A stretch of DNA of 64,000 nt from the NCBI GenBank assembly GCA_008973525.1, contig WACJ01000057.1:372001-436000 (forward strand), read 5' to 3'. A program made the translations under genes and the position numbers. Every line of letters starts with the position of its first letter. The stretch's first letter is position 1. A model generated the notes under the pieces. The model made no database searches. It was not told the origin of the DNA and saw nothing but the letters and a program-made list of their open reading frames with translations. Source of the DNA: Stenopsyche tienmushanensis (lineage: Eukaryota > Arthropoda > Insecta > Trichoptera > Stenopsychidae). Below, in pieces: positions 46,151 to 58,459 of this stretch.

Positions 46151-48469
46151 TATGATTTATCATTTTGGTATGTATTTAGGTTTATTTGAAAGAAATTCGA
46201 TCATATCATATTTCATTCCCAATGCACATTACATTTTTCTCATTTCAGCATCTCAGAAAAATGACCATGGATGTGAAAGTGGTTCGTCTTTGAAGTCTCG
46301 CAGTTGGATCTAGTATTTTTTTGGAAGTCTTTAAAATAATATACATCCTTAATCGAAACAACTGTCTGTATTCATCCTACTAAGCTTTTTCCCGGCTTGT
46401 GTCACGTAATCTGTCCTCTGTTAGTCCATGAAGTGTTTAGGGTCTAAACTGATACCATCAGTAAGAGCGCCAAAATGACATACCTTCATTCAAGCTACGA
46501 CCTAGCAAAAAATATAGCAGTTCGTTATTAAATATATCAATTGTGCTTGATTGAAGTCTGTTTATAATTTGGAGCGGTGAGTGATTATTAGAATGCGAGG
46601 ACATGCTTAGGTCATGATTCGGACCAAAATGGCCGCTGAATATTTGTTCATATTTTTGGATGAGAACTTTTGTGTTCAATTAATGATCAAATTGGACTCA
46701 AATAAACAAACGACTCACCGGTGAGTCGTGTATGATTTTTCAAAGAAAAACAAATATTTTTAATACCTAAAAAATATTATGCTAGGGACACATATTGGTG
46801 AATTCAGAAGTGTCTTCATATTTTTATTTTATTTATACATTTTATTTTTGAATAAATTCAACAGGGCTCATCAGGGTTGCCCATTGAATGATCTTTGCTA
46901 CGTAACTGAATATATTTTGGGATGTAAATGATCCCACAGGACACATGCTTTTAGACAATAAAATATATAAGTCGAATAACTTTTTACGCAATTTTTAACA
47001 TGGCGATTTGCTATGGTTTATGTACTTGTCCAAAATCCTTGAAATAGAAATAATGTGCTTTGTTTGTTTCTTATGAAAACCATTAGTACACAGAAAAGCT
47101 TCCTGGATGGGCAGTTATTGTCCATTTATTCCGAAAAAGAGCTTTTCGGGGTGATACATAAAATGCTGTTCTTAGAGTACTCCCAGATAAACCAAGCCCA
47201 TAAATATTTGAGTAACAATTCGCACTGCACGATCTTGCGCGTTCAGGCATTGTTTAAACAACGTCCGATTCCGGGAATCCCACCTCGATACAGATTTCCC
47301 GGAAAGCGCTCAGTTTACGACGAAGCCCCGTGGAAAATTCTTGGAAGCTATGGGGTGGGTAAAGGATGCGGGGAAAGCGTACACTCCGCTGAGGTTTATT
47401 AAAATGTGGGTCGTATTTCATGAAATTGTTTCATTGTGATGCTTACAGCTTCCGTAGCTCGTCATACTGTCTGATGATTCTTGGAACTTGTGAAATTATC
47501 AGGTAAGCCATCTAGGAGAATTCTATAGCATAGACGGAGCATTGTGATAAACGCTATGAATTAAAATCATACATTATAATGATGCAAATTTGTATATAGC
47601 TATATTTTGTTGCAGGGGACTGATCTAAAAATAAATAGAGAAAAATAGGGCAGGACACAAGAGATTTATTTCGGTATGGCTATTTTCCAAAGAAACAATA
47701 TTTTTCTAGTACTGTCGCCAGTCTCCATATATTTACTATCGAGCTGCTGAATAGGCTTAGAAACATCTCCCCCGGTGTCAAATAAATACAAGACATGTCT
47801 CTGGATGCCGTCCATTGGTCAAAGGAATCCCGGAAGATGAAAAGTCTTTTTGTGGACGTGGACAGCATATAGTCAAAAAGAGCCTTGAATGTATTTATTG
47901 ATCTTGTCCCCTGTCATTGATAAGCATGATTGAACGGTTACAAACCCTCCCCAACAGGACAAAGCAATAGCCACCCCAAAAAGCGAAAGGCCATCACGAC
48001 ACCTCGACGGAGAGGAGAGAATGGCCAGTGAAAAAAACATAGGTTGGTTTTATTTCGTATTGAAATTGATATCAAACATTGGGACGATACGTGTACCTTT
48101 TATTTTCTTGGTTTTTCCTCCGCCAAAGTCGAAAAGTAAAGAAAAATGTGAGTATATTTTGCTCTGTGACCTTGACGTGCATCCATTTACTTAAGTATAC
48201 CATAGCAAAAGTTTGAAATTCGATAATTCTACCATAAATAAATGTGAGTTCGCTTGAATTGGATATGGATAGGTAAGTTTGAAAAATAAAGGATTTAAAA
48301 AAATATTGATATCTTCTATGCTATTTGTGTTATTCATTTTTTAAATAAGGTAATTCCCCTGCCGCACCCCATACACAAATTTAGCCACATCTATCGTAGC
48401 TCTATCCAGTATGTATCGAAAGTAGATGACGTTCATTTAACAGCAATTAACATAAACTACTTGTTGACA
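46151..48469. other. Unassigned region
   Basis: Mostly AT-rich. A 115-codon open frame at 47055-47402 shows no known motif. No repeat ends were recognised. Confidence 0.35.
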
Positions 48470-48777
48470 AAAAAGCAGCTTTGTAGATTTGGGCTCAAGG
48501 GATTTGTCCGTATCCGATTAAAAACCATTAGGTATGGAGTTTTCTTAGATTTTTGGTAATCGTCTTAGAATCATAATAAATAGTAGAAAGCCACATAAAT
48601 CAATTATATACTTAAAACTTAGCCTGACACAAAAAGTGATTGTATTTGAAACTCTATTATGGGACCCAAAAATATCAACAGTGTTATGGTTCATTTATTG
48701 AAATACAAGCTTTATTCACGCTGCGCGTTTCTGAGAGAAATTGGAATTTTGTGGAAGATAAGTGCTTTAATATAGCA
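48470..48777 (-). repeat. Repeat C copy, inverted
   Basis: The minus strand core 48777-48673 is followed by TTTTTGGGTCCCATAATAGA, AATCACTTTTTGTGTCAGGC and the TCTACTATTTATTATGATTC block, collinear with 40610-40340. The 48777 end AGCA matches the TGCT boundary of the forward copies. Confidence 0.7.
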
Positions 48778-49362
48778 TCTATGTTTAAATCAATTTAAAA
48801 TTAATTCACTAAACAAAGAGTTAAACCACTTCAGGTCGTATGATTAATCTGGAGTATTATATTTTTTTTAGGAAATAAAGTTCATCGATCAAAAAAAGAA
48901 GTGTCATCACAATAAGCAATATTTTTATCATCATAACCTTATATTTTTTGTATTATTCAACAGTTTCATGCAGCAGAAATCAATCACCTCATGAATGACA
49001 CAGGTTTGACACTTTTTTAAAACTTTTACCACAACACAAAATAAATTTTATCCAGAGTAACCAGAATTAACACTTTGATGTACACAGCCGTCATATTCCG
49101 TCATGCGTCAGCAGATAATACTTGCTTTTTGCGCCAGATAAGTCTACGCATACGATTTTCGTGGACACTTCAAATCTTATCTCACATCGACGAAACTCAG
49201 CAAAATGAAAACAAACTTAAGCGGCTCAAAAACTCCAAACTTCTTTGAGAATTTCAATTCAAAACAATAATAATTGTGTGTTTTAGCGATGGTTTAACTG
49301 CAATTTTACATTCATAAATTGCAAAAATCGTTATTCCAAACGTGTGCGTCAACCGGTTGATA

Positions 49363-49745
49363 TATGAAGTTTGCGGCTATAGACGCGTATGGCCTATGGC
49401 CTAAATTAACAAGCCAATATATTAAAATGAAGGTTTTTAAGCTTGACACTGACTGTAAATTATCTTACATTTTTGCCTACTCTATGTGACAGATTTTTAA
49501 CACCAACTTCTGCAGCAAAACCTCGAAAAACCGTGATCGTCGATTTATGACAAGAAATTATAATGGGTAATTGAAAAAAGACTTAATAATAGAAAGCCAA
49601 TTACATTATTAAAACTCTAATTTTTAATATTTTAAACACTATTATGGGGCCCAACAATATCAATAGTGTAAAGGTTCATTTATTGATATACAAGCTTCAT
49701 TCACAGTGCGCGGTCCTCAGAGAAGAATAGATTTTTAGTCGATAA
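49363..49745. repeat. Two repeat C pieces in opposite orientation
   Basis: 49363-49402 (ATATGAAGTTTGCGGCTATA plus strand) matches 40682-40735. 49658-49745 is the core in the minus direction, preceded by CTATTATGGGGCCCAACAAT as in the 48470 copy. This may be a rearranged single element. Confidence 0.6.
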
Positions 49746-51540
49746 AGTTCAAATATAATATCGATAATATTTCAGAAAAAGCATTTTTACATGAATATGC
49801 ATATCTTCCTGAAGTCAGTCAATTTAGGGATATGCAAAATTGATACATTTTCCCATAGTCATTAAATCGTTTTTACTTTCCCAAGTGGTTTTTAAATATT
49901 TTCGTGTCCTGAACGGCACTCTTCCTTTCGCAGTTGACAAGGATACGTACTTAAAACGGCCGACGGAAGCAGCAAGTTGAATTCCCTAAGGAGCCGACGC
50001 CCCATTTGCCAAGTTTCCCGGGTTCGACTCCCCCGCACGCAGCCGATATAATAACCTGAGCAAGGACCGGGAAAATGTTTTACGTTTGATATGGGATAAA
50101 TGCGGTTATAACGGATGTGGCTGTCCGGGAAGGCCCCACCAACCTTTGATAGGGCAGGGAAAATATGGCCGAAGATATTGTTTTGCCATTTCATACAAGC
50201 CTATCGAATGCCCATAAATATCTAGGAACCACCATTTTTATCTGTATCCATTATCCGATAAATATTGAACGTATTTAAAGCCTTATAAATAGTAAATGTT
50301 CCGATAGGTCATCCTCGACGACTGCACTTCGCTCAAAGATATTATGAGCCTCTTTAATGATCAATTTTAATGGATGAAGATGCAAAAATTAAGCGCTTTC
50401 ATTACAATCAATAAATGATCAATGGATGGATGATGATCGAACGAAGATACATTGTATCGCGTAATGGTTAATAAAGCTAATTACAGTTAGAAAAGCTATA
50501 AAAGCTGTTCATATTTACCGTTATAATATATATTTACAGGGTATGGACATTAGATATACTAATGTCTCGCTTTGCGTCATGGTATATGCAAAAAATATGA
50601 CCCTTGGGGAATAATTGGATATAGAATAGATAAGGAACACGGTTAAACCATCTAGAAAATCCTTGAATCTTTTGAAAATGGTGGTCGAAAGTATCTGAAT
50701 CAATCTGAAGAGCTTTTTTACATAAACAGCCAAAGCCCATAATATGCACTTCTTCGTCTTAGATAAGAGAAGACGTTCGATAAAAGGAAGAAAATGACTA
50801 GATGAAAAAAGGTCAGTTGATCTGATCCAAGATATTTATATACAAGTCATCAACAGGAGAGAGAGACCTCAACTGCGAGACTTTCGGAGATTTTGTTGTA
50901 AAAAAAATGTTTTGTAAATATTATGACATTTTAATCCTTTGATGAGTATTCGCGCACATGTTGTGTTTCCATGATGGAAAATTTATACTCATCACTTTTG
51001 GATTTAATAAAATGAGATATAAATCATGCCCCGTCGGCACAAAGTCTCGCAGTTGGAGTCTCTCATGTTTGAAGCTTGAATAAAAATCTTTTGAAAAATT
51101 GTTCTTTCTTGACGGTCTTCCATTTTTCGGCGCCTTTTCGCCGATTTTATAGCGAACATGATCTGAAGCTATTCATGACAGGGAAAAGTCTAGCTGTAAG
51201 ACATTTATATCAATATGCTTCGAGCAAGATCAAGTCTATTTTTGAAGCCATTGGACACTATTTCTTCTTAGAAGAAGGATCATGATCCCGAATTTTCATG
51301 AAGGACTGAGGAGATCATCATCATCAAATATCATTTATATATATTCTTTATTCGCTATATATTATATAGCGAACAGACAGACATACAATACATTTTTGTA
51401 TAAAATGAATACATTTCAAACGCATTTTATCATATAAATTAACATCGACAACACGCTATTTGCTTTGAATGCTTTGAACTTATATTGACCATCATATACC
51501 GAATGGATGTCGTTTGAAACATTTGATGGAAGGATAACCC
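49746..51540. other. Unassigned region
   Basis: The sequence near 49890-50190 is open on the minus strand for 100 codons without recognisable motifs. Nothing else was found. Confidence 0.35.
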
Positions 51541-51880
51541 GCCGATTCTGACACCAGTGTAACGTTGAGGCGGGGCGCTCTCTCTGCTGGACGAATGGAT
51601 GGGAAAAGACGGGCGTCGAATAGAAAGACTCTCTTCTCTAAATAACTATTTATTCTACAAGGCTAACCAATGACTCTCGCGACTCCCGCCTCTTGCGCGT
51701 CACTATCCAACCGGCAACGGTGCACGCGCAAGAGTCGATCCATCGATATGCAGGTGCAATGTCTCCGTAGGGCCACAAGAGATGGCGCTGTTAAAATAAC
51801 ACATTGCACCTGAAGAGAGATGGAAGATGCCGCTGTTAATCTAGCGAACTAAATCTGCTCAGATTAAATAGCATATCTGA
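51541..51880 (-). repeat. LTR copy with primer-binding-like junction, two internal deletions
   Basis: The minus strand runs from about 51880 (AGATTTAGTTCGCTAGATTA) to the end CCTCAACGTTACA at 51558. It is followed immediately by CTGGTGTCAGAATCGGCG, a plausible tRNA primer-binding site. The GA tract and its neighbourhood are deleted (TTTATTCTACAAGGCTAACC), as is a block near CTCTGCTGGACG. No internal genes remain beyond the junction. Confidence 0.7.
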
Positions 51881-52005
51881 CGATAGCGATTTCAGCAAAC
51901 TATGCCTATATTTTATATCGATTTAAATATTATTAGAATACGTTGTTTGTTTGTTGTGTTAAGCCTTTGAGAAGTGAGCTAATTAAAAATCTTCATAGTC
52001 TTAGA

Positions 52006-52435
52006 TGCTATATTTGTTTGTCCACCACTTATCCGTACAAATCTACTTTTCTGTCAAGATCGTCGCAGCGTGTATGAAGCTTGTACATAAATAAATAAAA
52101 CATCTTCGATAACACACAATATTCGGTAATTTATTCAAGTATACTTGAAATCAATTCATTATTAGTCGATAAATTTGGGTTAACGATCTATACAATCGTG
52201 CGATGTACGCAGGTAGCTCTTCGTCTCTGTCTCTCATGCACAGGTATCGAACTGCAAGACGTTATATCCGTCTTTATCTCTCTAAGCTCAACGTACAAGA
52301 GTGCTCTTTCTGAATCATTGGATTTCGCTCGCAAATATGCGATCATCCTACCATACGGTTTACATACTTTTTTTAAATCAGAATTTGAGAAATTAATTCG
52401 AGAAATTAAAATCATTGAGAAATCAGAATCATGAG
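52006..52435. repeat. Repeat C copy with protein-like segment
   Basis: Core TGCTATATTTGTTTGTCC (52006) to TTCGATAACACACAATATTC, then a segment at 52200-52340 collinear with 41780-41900, including CTCAACGTACAAGAGTGCTC. A PVDEES-like start is lost here. Confidence 0.6.
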
Positions 52436-53864
52436 TATGTTTATAAATGGGAGGTATTATCGCCTAAAATAAAAAAAAATAAAAGTAGTTTTAATCGCAT
52501 AAAATACAAGATTATAGCGTTTCCCATGGGAGTATATAGCGCCAATAGAGGTCCACTTACATCAAACATATTACACGAGTCCACTCACGGCTTCAACTCC
52601 TTCTCGCCTGGAGATCATCGATAAACATCTTAATCCATCATGATGTAATTTTATAGCCAGCTCGAATTTGTTGACAGCTCCAGCGGGCATGTTATGTGGC
52701 TTAATGGTATAAAATACTATATTGCCTAATAAAATAGTCTTTCGGAATACGGCCTCATTATGAGTCCGATTGATTTTTCACGCTCGATCGCTGCCTACTT
52801 ATTTTACAACGCCGTAAATTGACGTGAAAAGTAGTTTATGGACGTCGTAATTGCAATTAAAGAAAGTAATGAAGGGAGCCAACTTATTAATACGGAATAA
52901 TATAAAGTTGGACGAAGTTTGCTTAGCATTACAGAGCTGTCTAAGTTCCAAGGACGGGTAATATGAAAATTTATGTACGTAATTTGTGAGACATGTTCAA
53001 GTTTGATTTGACGTAAATTTTGCGGAAAATTATTAATTTTGCGGCTCGGGGAACTATTCCCTAATAATGAGCTTGGCAAATTGTGTTCGGATTCATTTTT
53101 GGCTTCGCTAATAAATAATGTAATTATATGCATATGTAAATTGAGAGTAGTGATGAAATATCGGGGAGAGGTTTGAGGGACTACGGTTTGAGTTTGTCCG
53201 AACAACCCCGGGGTGTCCAGGGTGGATCGTGGGATGTGGACAGCGCGAGGGAGTCTTCCCTTTAGTGATGTATGACCCTTCCTGACGCTTCAATAGCTCC
53301 GTCATATTATTATTGATATGGCTTTATTGATTTCTCACCCAGCTAAGGTGTGAACTTATTTCCTCCATCCTTGATTCCAAGTCAACTTGGAGAGACCAGC
53401 CGAGTTTTATCGATGTACCGAAGCCCATTTAATATTAATACTCTGCTTACGAATTTATATCATAGAAATAATAGTGGCGTTGATCTGCAATCATATACAG
53501 GACGTACTACATACTTTAGGACTTTTGGATAAACTACAATATTAACATTTATATGTTGAGTTTATGAACTCAATAACCCATTCTGAAAAACTATGAACTG
53601 CCCTCCAATAAATCATAAGGCAATAAATAAATAAATGGAAGTTGGCAGAGGCACCTGAGCCCGGCCGCAGCTTTTGTCTGACCCTCCTGAGGGATGTAGC
53701 ACAGGAATTTGCCATTGATGGAGAAGGTAATAAGTTTTTAGTTCCCTTTAGTGGTGTCTACACCGTGCAAGCCGAAATATGATTTTTTTTCTGCTAAAAT
53801 CTTTAATAAATAATAAATATCTCTTCTAAGCGAGCCGTGCTTTGCAATTGTCGTTCAATACAAT
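52436..53864. other. Unassigned region, partly single-copy
   Basis: 52620-53340 is GC-richer and leaves a 133-codon minus-strand frame (53205-52804) open, without known motif. No repeat ends were recognised. Confidence 0.35.
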
Positions 53865-54015
53865 ATGATATAGGACGCTCAATTTTTAAATGCAAAGAAA
53901 ACAATTTACATATGAGATATCCACTCAATTTTTCTAAAATTTGAAAGAATATTTTATGGCATTAAATATAGAATATAACATCGTTCAAATGTCTGCCGCG
54001 GCTTTGTTCGTTGGT
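53865..54015 (-). mobile_element. mariner-like C-terminal remnant (FFLWGY lineage)
   Basis: Collinear with 21820-21965: GGACGCTCAATTTTTAAATG, ATATCCACTCAATTTTTCTA, AAAGAATATTTTATGGCA and TGTCTGCCGCGGCTTTGTTC. It covers the terminal repeat and the last residues of transposase only. Confidence 0.7.
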
Positions 54016-54025
54016 ACAAATATAT

Positions 54026-54276
54026 GTAGATTTAATTCATCAGATTAACAGCGACATCTTCCGTCTCTCTTTAGACGCAATGTGTCAATTTAACAGCGCC
54101 ATCTTTTGTGGAGCGGCGAATACATTGTGTCTGCAATAACGACAGCTGTTGCTTTTCGGCGCGTGCTTCGTTGTCGGTTCGATGACTGACGCGCGTTAGG
54201 CGGGAGTCATAAGAATGTCGTCGGATAGCCTTGACTGTGGGAGTACGTCCTTCCCGTGGCTAAATCTTTTTCTTGT
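54026..54276 (+). repeat. Diverged LTR fragment
   Basis: Shares AGATTAACAGCGACATCTTC, CCGTCTCTCTTTAG, AACAGCGCCATCTTTTGTGG and the GGCGGGAGTCATAAGA block with the LTR family. Start and end are missing, and the divergence is high. Confidence 0.7.
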
Positions 54277-54469
54277 GATTGACATGTGTGTATCAACAAT
54301 TTACACACACTTGTGACAAAATTATGTACATATTATGCAATGATTCTAACATCAATGGCTTTTTATTATTTGTCCATTGTTTCATAAAAAAATCCACGCA
54401 TAGAAATCTAGTTTTTCATTTAGATCACATAAGGGACACACCAGAAATAGAAAGGTTTATACAGTTTGT

Positions 54470-54935
54470 GTGGCACCTTGCTTGAAAACAATGGGTTCGT
54501 TGTTCAATGCTAATGCAAATGCGTTGTTGCAATGTATACCGTGTATGTCAATCGATAGTTTCGTTCGAACCAACCGTCTACATTGGACAAGTCATGTAGT
54601 ACTTAGAATCGCTCGAGCTGAGATAGATTGGGGACTGAGTGGTAGCAGACTCGTCGAAAGACTTAGGATGATTGCGTAGACAAAGATGCCGTATTGATGT
54701 CATTTGTTCTGAGTGGGTGTTTCACTTTACGATATTCACACATAAAGCCCCATGGGAGGGGCGACCCAACGCCTGTGGGTAACAGTCGAACCCCTTGGTT
54801 AACGATGTAGAGTAGAGGTGAGCGAAAGCAGCTTCATTGGTTTAATAAGTTGGGTACGCAGCTACCTATGCTGCTGTTAAGTGGAACGTGGAACTGCCGA
54901 TTACAGAAGAGCGTTTTTTAGCAATCCACTTTGAA
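54470..54935 (+). mobile_element. LINE-A ORF2 C-terminus and 3'UTR
   Basis: Encodes VRTNRLHWTSHVVLRIARAE, then GLSGSRLVERLRMIA, the usual R-x-RLxW-x-GHV close of LINE ORF2 proteins. 3'UTR landmarks follow: GTGGGTAACAGTCGAACCCC, GAGGTGAGCGAAAGCAGC. This is the best-preserved protein tail of the family in the window. Confidence 0.85.
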
Positions 54936-54959
54936 ACTCATAAACTCAGCAGGTATTTA

Positions 54960-55250
54960 TTTTCAGGTGATTTAGGGCGTTGTTAAATAGGTTTGGTTTG
55001 ACTCCAACTTTGGAGTGCCCATACGGAGATCCGTTCTTGGATGCATACCATGTTCTGTGGATATGTTCGGGCGTGGCGTACGATAGTGGGGCGCTCTTTC
55101 GCCATGTCAGCGGTCCAAAAAGCGGACCGGTTGGACACGCAGTCCTTGTGATTACTACTTTTTCTTTGAGGGCTTTCAGTGCATAGGGATAAAACTACCT
55201 CCGGACCTTACTATGATCTATGCTTGATCGTAGAGGCCGAAGATACATGA
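54960..55250 (+). mobile_element. LINE-B ORF2 C-terminus
   Basis: Encodes RFGLTPTLECPYGDPFLDAY, HVLWICSGVAYDS and HVSGPKSGPVGHAVLV. Read with its sister copies, the knuckle is C-P-C-G, H, C; here the second cysteine is tyrosine. It follows the LINE-A tail with a gap of about 25 bases. Confidence 0.75.
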
Positions 55251-56410
55251 ATTTGATTTTCTACCCATTTTTTTTAAGAAACCCAACCTACCAACTGATA
55301 TCTGCGAGAAGTTTGTTTGGCGATCACTTTTTTAAAAACATATATATACTATAAAAAGATAGGTTTGTGTATAATAAAATATATTGTATATTAGGTCTTA
55401 TTGGGCTTATTTCCATATTATAATTTGATTCTCAGATTATTTTTCCACATATCATATTTTGCAAGAGGGGTAGTTTAAATTTTAATCTCCGAAGACGAAT
55501 ATTTATTCTATCAAAAAAATATCATATGTTCGGCGATGCCGAATTGAAGATTTTTTCTTTCATGACATCCACGATCGACGTTTCAGCCCGTATGGAAGCG
55601 GGATGAAAACTAAACAGGTTTTTGATTGCCTTTTTCAATCTGCAATAGCAGTTTTTCTCTTTGTTGAATTTCCGCCGACATAAAAACCGGATATTGGCAG
55701 CTTCCAAGAAAATGGATTTCGGCGCGACCTTGAAAAATTGATTGCCCCTAAAATATAAAATATTACAAAGGTTATTCGTGCGTCTGTCGTGAATGGATTT
55801 CCCCGGCGTGACCTAAAGGATAGCGCAGCGAAAGGCTTAAGCCTTATATTAATATTCATTGGGTCCGGTTAAGGACCAGGTCATGGCCGCACTCCACGAA
55901 CGCATTTAGGGGAATAAGCTTGACGGGCTTATTATGGCTTTCTGTTTCGGGAAAACGAGCTAATGGAGGGTAGGATGCGGCTTATGCAATGAATGATGAT
56001 TCCAAATAATTATGCCCCCCATCACTCCTGATAAAATTTCATTCAAATCATTCGGCTCAAAGTGGAGAATTTGAATTTCTTGTATCTGCATTGTCCTTGA
56101 ACTTGTACCCTCTTAATGAATTTAAATAATCCAGTGAAATTCTATAGGTTTAATATCATGGTAGATATGGGAGTTTCAAATTTAGCTCCAAGATGCACTT
56201 CAGTGCTCCTTTTGAAACGTGATAATACGTGCTTCTCTTATACGATTATTTCTAGAGCTTCAAATTGGCGAGATAACATTGCTGTACTTCATATTAAGTG
56301 CTCAAGGCTTTATAAACGTATTAAAATACATTTTAAATGAATGAAAACTGAGATAAAGCATATTTACATTTATGCAGGATTTACATAGCGCAGAATTCCA
56401 TAAAAAATAC
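55251..56410. other. Unassigned region
   Basis: AT-rich. 55690-55900 is somewhat GC-richer. No exon or repeat end was recognised. Confidence 0.35.
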
Positions 56411-56417
56411 TATAAAT

Positions 56418-56457
<40 letters not shown>

Positions 56458-56600
56458 GAATGTGTCGGTGTACGTGAGTTATTGGGCGTGTGTCCAAGAA
56501 GGTTTTTAAATTAGCACAACCATTATTACCGTGTGCAATTTGTTTTACGAGACGTTTAACGGATGCACCATGTTGGCGCATATTGATCCAAGTAGACGTC
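56411..56600 (+). mobile_element. Helitron-like fragment behind a (TA)n tract
   Basis: A TA microsatellite of about 34 bases (56420-56454) is followed by AAATGAATGTGTCGGTGTAC and, at 56564-56583, GCACCATGTTGGCGCATATT. That block is shared with the Helitron-like element at 11310-11329. The CTAGT end is not present. Confidence 0.5.
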
Positions 56601-56864
56601 TATTCCTCTGATAAGATTTGATCAATATATAAGCAATTAATAGCGATGCAAGTGCAATAGAGATTGGGAGCTTTTATTCTATTTTCTATTGAAAGGATTT
56701 AATCTGCAGAATTCTGCAAATGCCTTCCAACTGATAGATTTACTACATTGAAATGGTAATTAATGTGTAGAATTAAATATTTATTTTTTACTCTTCACAA
56801 AATTTATTATTCAATTATTTGAAGCATGGTAATAATGTGTTAGCAAAATGGTATCGCCACGCAA

Positions 56865-57095
56865 AGTCGTTGTTGATCTGTCCAGATGCAATTCACTGGG
56901 GAGTCGTCAGATAGCCTTGGCTGCGGGAAGACATCCTTCTCGCGGGCTCATAGGTGTTACCCATTTCTCCGTATATAAAAAATAATAGCTAAGACGAGAG
57001 AGCTGTTTGTCAGCACTTGACCATCTTCAATCTAGCGCTCGGCTTCATCATGGTCCGATAGAAGAACAAACCCGCGTGCGTGTGACCATCATGAA
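56865..57095 (+). repeat. LTR-family remnants
   Basis: 56900-56950 has GAGTCGTCAGATAGCCTTGG and CTGCGGGAAGACATCCTTCT. 57045-57085 has TGGTCCGATAGAAGAACAAA and CCCGCGTGCGTGTG, which correspond to the GATAGAAGAACG part of the LTR 3' half. The middle is replaced. Confidence 0.55.
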
Positions 57096-57568
57096 GAACA
57101 TATAGAAATTTGATTTGATATTTGTTAAATTTTAATAATACTTTTATATCAATATTATATGATCATAAAGTTACATATAAAAAAATTGACAGAATTTAAG
57201 TCTCTTTAGAAGGTTAACACAGTCATGGTACACATGTTGTATCATCAGCCGTTACAATATTAATACAATGCAAATGTCGAATTCTGTGAGAATCTAAAGG
57301 TAATTTTCATCGTGATCAAGTAATATATTATGGTTTTATGCATATTTTAATGTATTTATCGGTTCTTCCTCGCACAAACGCAAGTAAACAATGTAACACA
57401 AACTTCATTGAACCCACGTTTTGATACAGTTAATTATTAACATAAAATTTCGGTCAAAAACTCGTCGAGGGCAAACACGGCGATGGAGCAAATACAAGTT
57501 TAATTATTTGTTTTGTTGGCCTTTAAACAATATTATTAAACAAGTTTATTGAAAATCCCTTGTACGGT

Positions 57569-57934
57569 CTATCGGACGAATACCGCAAACAAATCAAAAC
57601 ATGAAAGCTTCGGCATGCGTTTATTTGTGTTACGGTTCGGCAGCAAAATATTATTAGGGTGAAATATTAAAGTTACCATTCTGAAAAGTGCCTGTGCTTT
57701 GGCCGTATTTTGTCCTGCAGGCGCATTCCGTCGAAAAAATTGCAATCTTTCGCCGCTGAATTTATTCAATTTATGAAATTGTTTGAACTCGTCGCAGGAT
57801 TCGAATGAAACTACTCCATATTCATTCGCATTGAACATCCGCGGATATAGACATAAAGAGCCGTAACGGGAAAACATGGTCGCCCGTTCGTACCTTGATC
57901 CCCCATGTATCCCCCGGGGGAGAACATTATACAT
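57569..57934 (-). CDS. Open frame with weak RRM-like motif, possible orphan exon
   Basis: A 121-codon minus-strand frame. The middle reads YERATMFSRYGSLCLYPRMF, NEYGVVSFESCDEF and NKFSGERLQFF, reminiscent of helix 1, strand 2 and the RNP1 strand of an RNA-recognition motif (YGVVSF). No RNP2 strand is visible upstream. A donor-like ATG/GTAACT follows at about 57673, and possible acceptors upstream are weak. It is not tied to any repeat family in the window. It could be one exon of a gene whose other exons lie outside, or a chance frame. Confidence 0.25.
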   Translation of the reverse strand: MYNVLPRGIHGGSRYERATMFSRYGSLCLYPRMFNANEYGVVSFESCDEFKQFHKLNKFSGERLQFFRRNAPAGQNTAKAQALFRMVTLIFHPNNILLPNRNTNKRMPKLSCFDLFAVFVR

Positions 57935-58459
57935 ATTTGAGGCTTATAAGGTTTCCATTCGCTATTTTAGGATTCGGACAAAACTCTTCGGATGGGGTGG
58001 TATTGACAAACCTTTATCTAGGTATTTGGTCTCGTATCAGGACGAGCTGGAAACATAAAGTTGGACGGGGTCCCAGATCCCGCTTAGCTATGCTAAAACG
58101 AAAAGTTTGGAATGCGTGCATTTCCTTAAAGGGACGTGAATCGGGAGAGAAATAGGGGATGGCTCCCGGCCGGCTTTCTTTTAAGCCTCTTCTTTTAATT
58201 CTGTGATATCTTATTTTGTTCTACCCTTAAGTGTATTGTGTATATTTTACTGCATACGTCAGTTAACTTACATTAACTTATATTGTTTTTAAGCAGGATA
58301 CATTGAAATTTAAACACCTTATTTTTTATATTTCATTCAATATCATATCAATATACGACTTTAAAAAATATATATTAAGATCATGCCAAATTGGTACCGT
58401 TCCTATCAAATGAGTATTGTATTGGTAGTGATGAGCATGATCGTATGGTTACTTAAATA

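Noticed and set aside
47055..47402. 115-codon plus-strand frame
   Set aside because: N-terminal part is AT-driven, no family resemblance, no supporting splice sites.
52804..53205. 133-codon minus-strand frame
   Set aside because: No motif or domain. The sequence may be conserved non-coding DNA, but coding cannot be supported.
56420..56454. (TA)n tract considered as a stand-alone microsatellite or origin-like element
   Set aside because: It directly precedes sequence shared with the Helitron-like element at 11310, so it is better explained as that element's 5' tract.
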